Below are positions 21,932-30,844 of a DNA stretch of 64,000 nucleotides, piece after piece. A model generated the notes under the pieces. That model did not search any database. It was not told where the DNA came from and saw nothing but the letters and a program-made list of their open reading frames with translations. The position numbers and the translations under genes are program-made. Positions within the stretch are counted from its first letter, which is position 1; each line of letters begins with the position of its first letter. Origin of the DNA: WS-2 sp036507005 (GTDB taxonomy: Bacteria; Eisenbacteria; RBG-16-71-46); assembly GCA_036507005.1 (NCBI GenBank), contig DASXQT010000070.1:21211-85210 (forward strand). The letters are read 5' to 3'.

Positions 21932-24694
21932 TCACTCGACCCGAACGCTGTTGGCCAGCCCGAGTTCCTGCAAGATCTGCCGAAGGTCGGCGGCAAGACC
22001 TACGGCACTCTCGGCCCTCACAGTGACGCAGAACTCCAGGCTGACCTTGAGGTCGGAGCCCGACCGAAGCTTTGGCAGAATCCTCGTCCCCAGGCGGTTC
22101 CAAAGCTCCGGTGGAATCGCGCCCACGAGGCGCAGGGTCTTGGTGGCGGCACCTGGTGCTGGCTCTGGCACAGAGGTGGGGCCAGGCTCCGGCGGTAGTA
22201 GTGGCCCTGCCATCGGACCCGGCTGGGGCACGACCTGAGAACTAGCGGCAAGACCGGCCTTGAGCGCCTCCGCCACAGCCTTTCGTAGCAGGAACACGCC
22301 GGCCTCGAAGGCGACCTCGTCGGGCGCCACGAGCTCCTGGAGCCACACCCGCTCGTAGCTGCCGTCGGGCTTCTGGCCCGAGGCCAGCCCGAACTCTCCG
22401 AGTCCAACGAACTCGACAATCTTGCTCCGAAGAATCACGTCCGGATCAACAAGCCTCGTGAGCGAGCCGTTGAGGAAGCTCTGCCGCATGCTCGCGAGGG
22501 GCCACGCGCCTGATTGCTTGAGGGCCGGCGGCCAGTTTCGCTCGATGTAGCCCGCGCCCACAGCTTCATTCAGGAGCGCCTGGGACTTGAGCGCGGCGAT
22601 CACACGACCACAGAGCGTCTCATTGCCGCTCGAATGCCCTGCGCCGAGGTCGATCACCTTCAGCCCGTCCGCTTCTTGGCTGTCGGCGAGAACAGCAAAC
22701 CGGTAGCCGCCCCAGACCTCATCCTTGGCGGCGTCCTCCGCGTCCTTCATCTTCGCCTGAAGCTCTGCCCGGTCGCTCTTGTCAAATTCACCACCGAGCG
22801 TGCCCTGGGCGACCTCGCGCGCCACGCGCTTCCACGCGAGCCCCAGCTCCGCCTTGTCGCGCAGGTCCCTGCCCGGCTTCTTCAGGCACCAGACGAGCGC
22901 TCCCGGATAGAGCCGGGGCGATTTTCCGCGCTGGCGTGTCCACTCGGCGAGCTGCGCACGCAACGAGCCGCCTCCCGACCATTCCACCTCCGGATCAGCT
23001 ATGAGGAGAGTTAGTTTCGGCGTGTCCGGGATCTCAGCCCCATCGTGCGGAAAGGCCACGACGGGGATGCTGGCGCCGCGTCGGAACTCTTCCTCAACGA
23101 GCTTGCGCATCGCGGGCTTGACCTCGGTTTCCTCGTCGAGCGAAGCGCGCCGGTCGCTCACCACCTTCTTCATGGTCGGCTGGTAGCCGATGCGGAAGCC
23201 GTCCGCGCCCGTCTTGCGGATGAAGTACGACCTGCCTTCGAGAACAATTGCGGCGTTGTCGATTGAAGTCGTGTCAAGCTCGGGCTCGCCGAGCGCGAAG
23301 CGCAGCTCGGGGAGATGCGCGACCTTGTCGGTCTGCCCGCCCGACGACTCGAAGAGGATCGCGGTACCGACGCGCCGGTGGATGTCCCGTAGCGGCCCCT
23401 TGGTATCCGCGTCGAGTGCCATGCTGTGCGCCTGCTCGCCGGCGATGTCCGTTTCGATCGCGGCGACGAGGCGCGACTCGCCGAGCTGACCCAGTACGAC
23501 GCTCCGGAATCCGGGCTCCGCGAGTGGGGCCGATCCAAGCGTGAGGAGCGGCTCCGTACGAGCCTTGCGAAAACCCTCCTGCGCCGCGATCGAGATCCAC
23601 TGCGCCAGCATCGCCAGTGTGCCGCGCGTCTGCTGGTACTGGGGCAGCGCCTGCCACTTGCGCTGGAACACCGACAGCGTCGCCGGATGGAACGGGTAGC
23701 AGGCCTCGAAGCGGCGCTGTAGCAACTCGCGCGCTTTGGCCTCGGTCGCGGCCGAGTCCACGGCGGTCCACTCGGGCGGGAGCTGCGCCCGCCGCTCGAA
23801 GCACCAGTCGCCGTAGGCTTTGGCGACGTTCTTCCGAATCTTCTCGCTCCCGAGGTCCTGGAAGAGTCGCCTTCGGACGACTTCGCTGATCTCAGTCTCG
23901 TCGTTGGCGATCAGGTCCTTCGCCACGCGCCGCACGATCTTCGAGATCCTCTCCTGCCACTCCTGATCCCACTCCGTCATCTCGACCTGGCTGCGCGGCA
24001 GGCTGATCACCGCCGCGCCATGCGTGGTGCCGGTGGTCGCGACCGTCAAGTTCTGGATGAAGGCGTGGAACGATTCGGCGCTGCCGCGGTGGCGGTTCAG
24101 GTAGTTCAGCACCTCATCGAAGAGCAGAAGCACCGGCGCGCCAGCTGCCTGGAAGACCCGCGCGATGGCATCGGTGCCGGGAGGCGTGGCCTTGGCCGCG
24201 GAACCAAGCGCCACGATGCCCTTGTCGCCCGCGAGCTGGCGGGCGATGTCGATCCACGGCGTCTCGCGCCCCGGCTGCGGGTCCCAGGCGTTGCCCACGA
24301 ACACGGCGACCTTCGCCTTGGGCACAGAACCTAAGCCCGCTTCGCGCACCAGCTCGGCGACTCCATTGTGGCCGGCCACGGCGTCTCCGTTCTTCACCAG
24401 GTGGTACAGCGTGGTGAGCGTGTGCGTCTTGCCGCCACCGAACTGGGTGATGAGCGTAAGCACAGGCGACGTGTTGTCGGTTCTCCCGGAGAGCCGGCGC
24501 AGCACCATGCCCGCGTGCTCGCGTAGGGCGCGCGTGAAGCAGGTGCGCGCGAAGAACTGCGCAGGGTCGCGATAGTCCTCCGGCGCCGTCCCGGCCACGA
24601 CCTGCTCGAGGGCGATGGCGAACTCGTCCGGGTTGAACGAGCGGCCTTCGCGCACTTCCTTGCGTGGTGTCGCGACCTTGTACCAGGGTTCCAT
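21932..24694 (-). CDS. DUF499 AAA+ ATPase, last gene of the defence operon
   Basis: 920 residues. The start MEPWYKVATPR matches the conserved MxPWxxVxxP opening of DUF499 proteins and lies one base past the preceding stop (TGACATG). The phosphate loop is TQFGGGKTH (86-91) and Walker B is PVLLLFDEVLNYLN (D193-E194). A mid-region helical part (RRFEACYPFHPATLSVF, LAMLAQWI) is also shared with the family. The C-terminus has a Pro/Gly-rich linker and a final ~75-residue domain. DUF499 ATPases occur with DUF1156 methylases and helicases in predicted defence modules; how they act is not known. It is furthest from the promoter and may depend on translational coupling. Confidence 0.85.
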   Translation of the reverse strand: MEPWYKVATPRKEVREGRSFNPDEFAIALEQVVAGTAPEDYRDPAQFFARTCFTRALREHAGMVLRRLSGRTDNTSPVLTLITQFGGGKTHTLTTLYHLVKNGDAVAGHNGVAELVREAGLGSVPKAKVAVFVGNAWDPQPGRETPWIDIARQLAGDKGIVALGSAAKATPPGTDAIARVFQAAGAPVLLLFDEVLNYLNRHRGSAESFHAFIQNLTVATTGTTHGAAVISLPRSQVEMTEWDQEWQERISKIVRRVAKDLIANDETEISEVVRRRLFQDLGSEKIRKNVAKAYGDWCFERRAQLPPEWTAVDSAATEAKARELLQRRFEACYPFHPATLSVFQRKWQALPQYQQTRGTLAMLAQWISIAAQEGFRKARTEPLLTLGSAPLAEPGFRSVVLGQLGESRLVAAIETDIAGEQAHSMALDADTKGPLRDIHRRVGTAILFESSGGQTDKVAHLPELRFALGEPELDTTSIDNAAIVLEGRSYFIRKTGADGFRIGYQPTMKKVVSDRRASLDEETEVKPAMRKLVEEEFRRGASIPVVAFPHDGAEIPDTPKLTLLIADPEVEWSGGGSLRAQLAEWTRQRGKSPRLYPGALVWCLKKPGRDLRDKAELGLAWKRVAREVAQGTLGGEFDKSDRAELQAKMKDAEDAAKDEVWGGYRFAVLADSQEADGLKVIDLGAGHSSGNETLCGRVIAALKSQALLNEAVGAGYIERNWPPALKQSGAWPLASMRQSFLNGSLTRLVDPDVILRSKIVEFVGLGEFGLASGQKPDGSYERVWLQELVAPDEVAFEAGVFLLRKAVAEALKAGLAASSQVVPQPGPMAGPLLPPEPGPTSVPEPAPGAATKTLRLVGAIPPELWNRLGTRILPKLRSGSDLKVSLEFCVTVRAESAVGLAADLRQILQELGLANSVRVE

Positions 24695-24695
24695 G

Positions 24696-25343
24696 TCAAC
24701 GCTCGTCGGTCCGCGCGCCGCTGGTTGTCGCCCACGAGACCGGGGGCCAGGCATCTACTTGGACCCCGTGGGCTCGAAGCAGCGAGCCGAATGCACTGGT
24801 CATGTGACGAAAGCTGCGACTGCGCCGGTGGGCCGTGGCCATATCAAACATTGCTGTCAGAGCGGGCTGATCCGCCGTCTCGTGATAGCTGGCATCGGCG
24901 GCCATGAGGTCCTCGAGAGCCGCCTTCGCGCCCCTGGGTGCTTCCGGATCAAATGGGATCGCTGCATCAGGCCGGATACCGCGCTGTCCCCGCAGGGATT
25001 CGACCGCAGCGAGGAACCAGGCCTCGTACTCGCGATGAGCCATGACGACAGAGCATGGAATCCCGGCTGATGCAGCTGCTGCCCACCCCTGAATCCGGGG
25101 CGCCAGATCGCGGGGACAATCCTCATCCCCGTCAAAGAGAATCAGGATCGCGTTGCAGTGCGCCTGCCTTCGAGCCAGTTCGACCGCCTGACAGAGGGAT
25201 TCCTCTCGCACCAGCTGCGAACGATGACGACGAATGGGTCCCCCTACTTGGAGATGGAAAGCCCCCGCCTCATCACGAAGGCGGCGGAGCAGCACAGGCA
25301 CCGCCTCCACCTCGCCGTGCCCCTCGACGATCGGCTGGATCAC
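24696..25343 (-). CDS. DUF4276 (TOPRIM-like) protein
   Basis: 215 residues with a GTG start overlapping the ATPase stop (GTGA). The N-terminus IVEGHGEVEAVPVLLRR supplies the acidic residue E7, and LILFDGDEDCP supplies D71, D73 and D75. Together these resemble the metal centre of TOPRIM nucleases. DUF4276 proteins typically follow an AAA ATPase gene, giving a two-gene version of the OLD-type ATPase-nuclease, comparable in logic to the PARIS pair AriA/AriB. It is likely the effector of the ATPase encoded just before it. Both the metal site and the role are inferred from motifs and pairing. Confidence 0.78.
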   Translation of the reverse strand: MIQPIVEGHGEVEAVPVLLRRLRDEAGAFHLQVGGPIRRHRSQLVREESLCQAVELARRQAHCNAILILFDGDEDCPRDLAPRIQGWAAAASAGIPCSVVMAHREYEAWFLAAVESLRGQRGIRPDAAIPFDPEAPRGAKAALEDLMAADASYHETADQPALTAMFDMATAHRRSRSFRHMTSAFGSLLRAHGVQVDAWPPVSWATTSGARTDER

Positions 25344-26608
25344 TCGTCTACTCTTTCGAAGAGATTGGGCTCCGGAGGATTCGACACATTCTCGAAGAGG
25401 GGTTCAGCTCGCAAGGCATTCGATCGAAGCAGCTCGCCGGCCCCCATCACGTGATCGCGAAGTGCTTCCCGAGTCGCCTCCGAGAGGTCGCCGACACGCG
25501 TGGCTCCATGGCCCCATTCAACGATCCGCAGGTGCTCCGCCCGAATCCACTTGGCGTCGAGAACCTCGGGGCTGTGAGTCGTCACCACCACCTGCATGCT
25601 CCTCGCAGCGTGCCGAATGACGTCGAGCACGGCACCTAGAGCGCCGGGATGTATCGTCGCCTCGGGTTCCTCGACCGCAACCAATGAGGGTGACGGACGT
25701 TGGAAAACTGCGGTCAGAAGTCCGAGTGCCCGCAGTGTGCCGTCCGACATGTTGAACGCTTCGAAGCGAAGACTCTTTGGAGCACCCTTCGGCGGCTTGT
25801 CTGCGACCCTCCACTTTCCACTCTCTCCCCCCGCATCGTCCCATTCTTGCGTGAACTCGAGGGACAGCTTATTGCCGTGCTTCCTCACGCGGACGGCACG
25901 AGTATTGGGAACGATCGTAGCCAAGATTTCGCAGAGGCGGTCCAACTGTTCCTCGGACTGCCGCCCGATCTCCTGGAGCACGCTGGCGGCGTTGCTCCCG
26001 TCCTTCCGCAGGCTGGTGCCGCCGTCCGGGTCTTGCATCTCTCGCAGCTTTGGGGGCTCGATCGAATAGGCGCGGAACCGCGACAGCGTGGAAACGACCG
26101 GCGCGAAACTGGCGTGGCCGCCCACGAGGGGTAGCGAGAGGGCGGTCGATTCCAAGGCCGGGTCGAGCCCCTTCACGTTCGTACGGAAGGACTTCTTCTC
26201 CCGTTCGAACCAGAATCGAGATTCCTTCGAGTTCTTGACGAGGCATTGTTCCTTCACGACTTCGAAGCCGTAGTTGGGAAGCGCCCGAACCTCAAAGGCA
26301 TAGCGCCCGCCGGTTGCATCACCGTTGATCGGCCCGAAGACGACGCCGAGGCCGAGATTGGGCGGATAGCCTCCCTTTTCAGAGGTGCGATTCCGAACGG
26401 CAGTGATTCCTCCGCGACGGTCGAAGACGGCCTGTAGCGGCACGGCCATAGAGTCCGCCAGGAACGAAAAGGCATCGACCAGATTGCTCTTCCCGGACCC
26501 GTTCCGGCCCACGAGAAACGTTGGATTGTCGAACTCAATGCGCTCACTCGGAATGCTGCGAAAGCGCTTTAGAATCAGACTTCGGACCACCGGCTTCACC
26601 ATGCTCAC
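25340..26608 (-). CDS. AAA family (OLD/SMC-like) ATPase paired with DUF4276
   Basis: 422 residues, GTG start overlapping the methylase stop. It has an ABC/SMC-type head: phosphate loop VGRNGSGKSNL (34-43), signature-like FNMSDGTLRALGLL, Walker B SLVAVEEPEATIHP and switch VVVTTHSPEVLD. There is no TOPRIM domain on the protein itself; that appears to be the next gene. Such ATPases act as sensors or clamps that license a partner nuclease. It sits between the DUF1156 and DUF499 genes, which are neighbours in simpler modules, so the pair looks like a cassette inserted into the operon while keeping the stop/start overlaps. Confidence 0.85.
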   Translation of the reverse strand: MSMVKPVVRSLILKRFRSIPSERIEFDNPTFLVGRNGSGKSNLVDAFSFLADSMAVPLQAVFDRRGGITAVRNRTSEKGGYPPNLGLGVVFGPINGDATGGRYAFEVRALPNYGFEVVKEQCLVKNSKESRFWFEREKKSFRTNVKGLDPALESTALSLPLVGGHASFAPVVSTLSRFRAYSIEPPKLREMQDPDGGTSLRKDGSNAASVLQEIGRQSEEQLDRLCEILATIVPNTRAVRVRKHGNKLSLEFTQEWDDAGGESGKWRVADKPPKGAPKSLRFEAFNMSDGTLRALGLLTAVFQRPSPSLVAVEEPEATIHPGALGAVLDVIRHAARSMQVVVTTHSPEVLDAKWIRAEHLRIVEWGHGATRVGDLSEATREALRDHVMGAGELLRSNALRAEPLFENVSNPPEPNLFERVDE

Positions 26609-29600
26609 CTCGGAATGACCACCAGCATCGCGTCGAGCAGGCGCTTCTCCTCGCTCCCCTTAGGGTATAGGGCTGAGAGCGCGTTGGCGAGGCGCAGGAA
26701 GTCCGGGCCGCGCTCCTGCTCGGCCTTGAGCAGCGCACGCAGCGCGTTGGTGCGGCCGCCGGCCTGCAGGAGCATGGCCGCGTGGACGCGGTCGAGGGTC
26801 GTCGCCTCGCGGGCGGCGGCCAGGCTCTCGTCGGAAACGTCGACGTTGCCTCGTGTCCCGCGGATCCGGCCTCGCCCGCGGATCGCGGGAGCAGGGCTGG
26901 GCCGCATGTCCGGGAAGAGCATCCCCTGGAGCGGGTTGGTGCCGACGGCCACCTCCTGCTCCAGCCGCGCGGCAACAGCTTGCGCGCCGTCCTCGCCGAA
27001 GAGTTGCTTCGCGCGCTCCGCGATCGGCAGCAGGCGCACCACGCCCTTTTTGGTCTCGATGACGCGGCCTTCCCACTTGGGAAGGTCGATGCCGAGCGGC
27101 TGCGCGAAGCGACGCACGACGTCGAAGACGAGCGAGAAGCCCTTGGCCTTGCCGCGGGAGGAGCCCTCTTCGTCGTCGTCCTCGTCGGACGGCTCGTCGT
27201 TGTCGCCTTCATCGCCCGCGGCGTCCGCCGTCTCGCCAACCGTACTCTGGAGCGTCCATAGAAAGAGCGCCGTGAGCCGCGCGTCTTCCTCGACGGCTCC
27301 GGCAGCGCCGTTGCGGGCCTTGGCCTCGGAGGTGCCGAGCACCTGCGCAAGGGCGCTTCGGCCCACGACCTCCCAGACTTTTTCCAGGTACTCGGCAAGG
27401 GCGACCTCGCGCCCGTCGGCGGTTTCAACCTTCGCGTAGCGGCTGAAGACCTCGAGCGCCGGCCCGATGCAGGCGAAGACGAGGTCGGCGCCGCGGATAC
27501 CCTCGCCTTGCAGGCGCTCCATCCAATCGCCGACGCGGTTCGGAAGCTCGCGCAGAACGTCGGCCCAGTCGCCTACGCCGGCGTTGTCAGGGCGGGGGCG
27601 GCAGATAAGGTGGACGCTCGTGGCGAGGGCGGCGGATTCACGGGCTCGGAGGCGTGTCGCCATCTCCGTGGCGATTGGCCACGAGCCGGTGATCGTCCAG
27701 CCACCACGGATCATGCCAGACAGCAGCGCTTCCCATCCCTCAGTGGTCTTGTGTGCGAAAACCACGGATCCGACGCCGTCTTGACGGAGCACGCGCCGGC
27801 CTTCCGCGAACGCGCGCGCCATCGTTTCCTCGAACCACGCGCGGTTCTTCGGTCGACCGTTGTCTCGCTTCGTCTCATCTTGGACGGCTTCGCGTCGCTT
27901 CGGCGAGAGCGGATTGGCCGGATCAAACGGATCGCGCAGCGGCAGGTAGCCCGGCAGCACTCGCTTGAGCCAAACGAGAAAGAAGTCGGAGAGGTCCGCG
28001 TAGGGGACCGCATCGTAGTACGGGGGATCGGTGAACCATACGGTCGCGGTCTCATCGGGAAGTGGATGCTCGGCCGCGTCGGCACTCTGCACCTGACCGC
28101 CGCGTGGCGCCGGTGCGGCTTCGATACATTTCGCGATCCACTCCAGCGCCCCGTTGAAGCCAACAGCTGAGAAGACTGGTGCTTCGGCCGTATTCCATTG
28201 GGGAGCGAGCACCTGTCTGGCGAAGACGTGATCTACGAACTCTCTTGAGTCGTGCCAATAGACCAGCGCAGCGCACTTGTCCACAACCCGGTCCACGACC
28301 AGCGCAAGCGTTTCGAGGACGGCGGTTGACTGGATCGAGCCGTCTCTCGCAACGTCTCTGATCGAGTCAATCATCCTCACGAGCGCCACCTTCTGTCGCG
28401 CCGTGAAGAGGTCGCCCCACTGAAGCATGCCGTACCGCTGGACGCTGAACGCGCGGCCAGCGCCCGAGCCGCCACCGGCAGGCGTTGGCTCATCCGGCAC
28501 CGGGCAGAGGCCCGGCTTCCCGCCGCGCTCCCACTCAGCGAGGATCGCCGCGAGCCGCTCCTGCGCTTTGCGAGCGCCCTCGTAGTCCCGTTCGGAAGGC
28601 AGCCGGTAGTGCCGCCCCTGCTCGCCGGGTCGGAGCGTAACCACCGCGAGCATTCGCGCCCCGCCCGTACGGCGGCCATTCGCGTCGAAGACGACGTCGG
28701 CTCCGCCGCGCTGCGCGGCGAGCTGCGCACGCACGCGCTCCGGCGGGAGCACTGCGCCGCAGGCGACGCACGCTGCCTTCGCACGGGTCACCGTGCCTGC
28801 CGGCACATCCTTCTCCGTCTTCGGCTCGAAGACCTCGAACTCGACTCGCGGCGGCTCGCCTGCGGGCCGCACGACTCGATGCTTAAGCGCCCGCCTGCGC
28901 TCCGCCTTCTTGCAGAGCCAGAGCGAACGCGCGAGCGGGATCTCCGCGCCGCAGTTGGGGGCCTCGCAGCGCACGGTCCGCGCCCAGAGGTAGGCGATCG
29001 GCGTCGCGCCGTCCGGATCCTTCGGGTAGAGGTCCGCCAGCTCCTCTCCTGCTTGTTTCTTGATCTCCGTCCCGACACGGCGCAGCTCCTCGACAAGCTT
29101 TGACCCGTGGCGCGGAATGTCCTCGAGCATCACCTTGAGGATCAGGCATGCGACCGGGTTCAGGTCGCTCGCAAAAGCCTCGCACCCCAGCCGCAGCGCC
29201 TCGAGCGGGATCGAGCCACCCCCCGCAAACGGGTCCACGACCAGCGGCGGCTCCTCGCCGTGCGCCGCCTTCACCAGCGCCCGGCTCACCTCGAGATAGG
29301 TGCGTTGCGCCGCGTTATCCCAGTTCGCGAAGTCCGCGATGAACTTGAGCAGTGCCTTGCGCAGGTCCTCGTCCGTGGTCCCGGGATTGCAGCCGCCCAC
29401 CTGCGGCAAGAGCTTTCGCGCCTGCTCCTTGAATTCCATCGGGCAAAGCGGATCGCACGGGTCCGGATACAGCAGCGCGAGCAGCACCGCTCGGCTCGAC
29501 GCCAGCGGCCGCCGCGCCCACCACAGGTGCAGCGTGCTCGGATGCCCGTGGCGGATCGACTTCTCCCGCGCCGCGTGCCGCGAAACTTCCGCGATCGGGA

Positions 29601-29640
29601 AATCCACCTCGGCGAGGCGCTTGCAGTCCTTGGGGATCAC
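26605..29640 (-). CDS. DUF1156 DNA methyltransferase (adenine- or cytosine-N type)
   Basis: 1011 residues from a GTG that overlaps the DUF3644 stop. The N-terminus (RLAEVDFPIAEVSRHAAREK, then STLHLWWARRPLASSRAV) is DUF1156. Motif I is VVDPFAGGGSIPLEALR (136-150) and motif IV is FTDPPYYDAVPYADL (536-550), which indicates an amino-methyltransferase. Between them lies a cysteine-rich insert with CEAPNCGAEIP and CVACGAVLPP, probably zinc-binding. An acidic Asp/Glu run (about 820-840) precedes the C-terminal domain. It is expected to mark host DNA for self-recognition. Its first 36 codons are duplicated upstream of DUF3644. Confidence 0.87.
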   Translation of the reverse strand: MIPKDCKRLAEVDFPIAEVSRHAAREKSIRHGHPSTLHLWWARRPLASSRAVLLALLYPDPCDPLCPMEFKEQARKLLPQVGGCNPGTTDEDLRKALLKFIADFANWDNAAQRTYLEVSRALVKAAHGEEPPLVVDPFAGGGSIPLEALRLGCEAFASDLNPVACLILKVMLEDIPRHGSKLVEELRRVGTEIKKQAGEELADLYPKDPDGATPIAYLWARTVRCEAPNCGAEIPLARSLWLCKKAERRRALKHRVVRPAGEPPRVEFEVFEPKTEKDVPAGTVTRAKAACVACGAVLPPERVRAQLAAQRGGADVVFDANGRRTGGARMLAVVTLRPGEQGRHYRLPSERDYEGARKAQERLAAILAEWERGGKPGLCPVPDEPTPAGGGSGAGRAFSVQRYGMLQWGDLFTARQKVALVRMIDSIRDVARDGSIQSTAVLETLALVVDRVVDKCAALVYWHDSREFVDHVFARQVLAPQWNTAEAPVFSAVGFNGALEWIAKCIEAAPAPRGGQVQSADAAEHPLPDETATVWFTDPPYYDAVPYADLSDFFLVWLKRVLPGYLPLRDPFDPANPLSPKRREAVQDETKRDNGRPKNRAWFEETMARAFAEGRRVLRQDGVGSVVFAHKTTEGWEALLSGMIRGGWTITGSWPIATEMATRLRARESAALATSVHLICRPRPDNAGVGDWADVLRELPNRVGDWMERLQGEGIRGADLVFACIGPALEVFSRYAKVETADGREVALAEYLEKVWEVVGRSALAQVLGTSEAKARNGAAGAVEEDARLTALFLWTLQSTVGETADAAGDEGDNDEPSDEDDDEEGSSRGKAKGFSLVFDVVRRFAQPLGIDLPKWEGRVIETKKGVVRLLPIAERAKQLFGEDGAQAVAARLEQEVAVGTNPLQGMLFPDMRPSPAPAIRGRGRIRGTRGNVDVSDESLAAAREATTLDRVHAAMLLQAGGRTNALRALLKAEQERGPDFLRLANALSALYPKGSEEKRLLDAMLVVIPR

Positions 29641-30713
29641 GAGGTTGCGCTCCTGGCTTCAATGGGCTTCGCGGTGGCCTTTCTTCTCGTGATGATGTTC
29701 GCGTAGAGCGCAAGATCAGCGAGCCTCTCCCCAAGGAAGTCGACCCACTGCCGCGTGTAGCAGTAGTCCTTGTGGAGATCATCGTAGACACAGAACTGAG
29801 GGTTGCACGATGACGGATCCGGTGCCCTGCTTGTCGGCCGGATCTTGAAATGCTCATAGCAAAGCTTGTGGTCGTAAGTCGTGAACCGCTTGCCGAGCTT
29901 GGTCGCAACTTGGTTTGCCACCTGCGTCGGCTTCAACAGGCCCAGATTTGCGATCTGCACCTCCTTCGGCTTGATCATCGCCACTACCTTGTCGTAGTTC
30001 CTCATCTCCTCAGGCTTCGAGGGATCGTACTTGACCCATTCCACTGCAACTGAATCCTTGCTCGCGTGATTGCCGATCTTCGGAACGAGGAAGACTTTGA
30101 AGCTGTACGCCAGATCGTTCTGCACGTCCGCGCTCAGACTCGACCTGAAGGCGTCCACGTATTGCTTGATCGCCTTGAATGCTCCAGCAGTAGCTTTGGC
30201 GGCCGGCGCCGATGAACCCTTCGGAATGACATGTGAGAACTGCAAGGCAAACGTGAGACCGCCGCGAATCGCGTACCGGTCACCAAAATCCGAAACCAGC
30301 AAGGACTCGAAGTTCAGCAGCAGCGCTTGGCATTCGCCGAAGACTTCTGGATCGATCTGCGCAAGTGAACGATGCTCGATCTTGTTGCGGAGCCCAATGA
30401 AGAACTCGAGATTACGCCGGGCGGCAGGGTTAGTCGCCTTGTAGTGTTGCTGCAGACACTCCTTGAGCTCCCAGCGTCGAGGCTCGCCATCGATTCGGTC
30501 GTACCGTCTTGATCCGGGCTTTCGGTAGTACGGCTTGGTTCCATTGCGAAGGAACATCGCGTGAAAGAGGGACGTCCAGGCGATGATCATCAGGACGACA
30601 TACGCGCCTGACCGGAAGCTCGCCGTGGGGCGGTTGTAGGTCTCCACAGCGAGCAGGGCGGTCTCCCTCGCCTTTTCGACGAGAGCCTTGACATCGTAGG
30701 GCAGCCCCCTCAT
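29637..30713 (-). CDS. DUF3644 HEPN-like protein
   Basis: 358 residues. The DUF3644 start is clear: KARETALLAVETYNRPTAS, FRSGAYVVLMIIAWTSLFHAMF. It carries LRNKIEHRS, an R109-x4-H114 motif like that of HEPN ribonucleases, so an RNA-cutting toxin role is plausible. The C-terminal half (FKIRPTSRAPDPSSCNPQFCVYDDLHKDYCYTRQWVDF, quoted here only in part as PQFCVYDDLHKDY and YTRQWVDFL) is a separate domain, conserved in form but unknown in role. The start overlaps a truncated methylase frame (ATGA), and the stop overlaps the full methylase start (GTGA). The gene is therefore an inserted unit framed by two copies of the methylase 5' end. Confidence 0.8.
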   Translation of the reverse strand: MRGLPYDVKALVEKARETALLAVETYNRPTASFRSGAYVVLMIIAWTSLFHAMFLRNGTKPYYRKPGSRRYDRIDGEPRRWELKECLQQHYKATNPAARRNLEFFIGLRNKIEHRSLAQIDPEVFGECQALLLNFESLLVSDFGDRYAIRGGLTFALQFSHVIPKGSSAPAAKATAGAFKAIKQYVDAFRSSLSADVQNDLAYSFKVFLVPKIGNHASKDSVAVEWVKYDPSKPEEMRNYDKVVAMIKPKEVQIANLGLLKPTQVANQVATKLGKRFTTYDHKLCYEHFKIRPTSRAPDPSSCNPQFCVYDDLHKDYCYTRQWVDFLGERLADLALYANIITRRKATAKPIEARSATS

Positions 30714-30844
30714 GGGGTCTCATCCCTCAACGCGGGCGTACTCGGATGCCCGTGCCGGACAGACTTCTGCCGCGCCGCGTGCCGCGAAACTTCCGCGATC
30801 GGGAAGTCCACCTCGGCCAGGCGCTTGCAGTCCTTCGGGATCAC
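30710..30844 (-). pseudogene. Duplicated 5' fragment of the DUF1156 methylase gene
   Basis: A GTG overlapping the AIPR stop opens a 44-codon frame. Its first ~36 codons copy the methylase N-terminus (PKDCKRLAEVDFPIAEVS). Over 107 ungapped bases (30738-30844 against 29534-29640) about 8 differ. The frame then leaves homology and stops exactly at the DUF3644 ATG (ATGA). No catalytic part remains. It may still serve to couple translation from AIPR to DUF3644. Differences from the full copy are few, so the event looks recent or the copies still exchange sequence. Confidence 0.88.
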
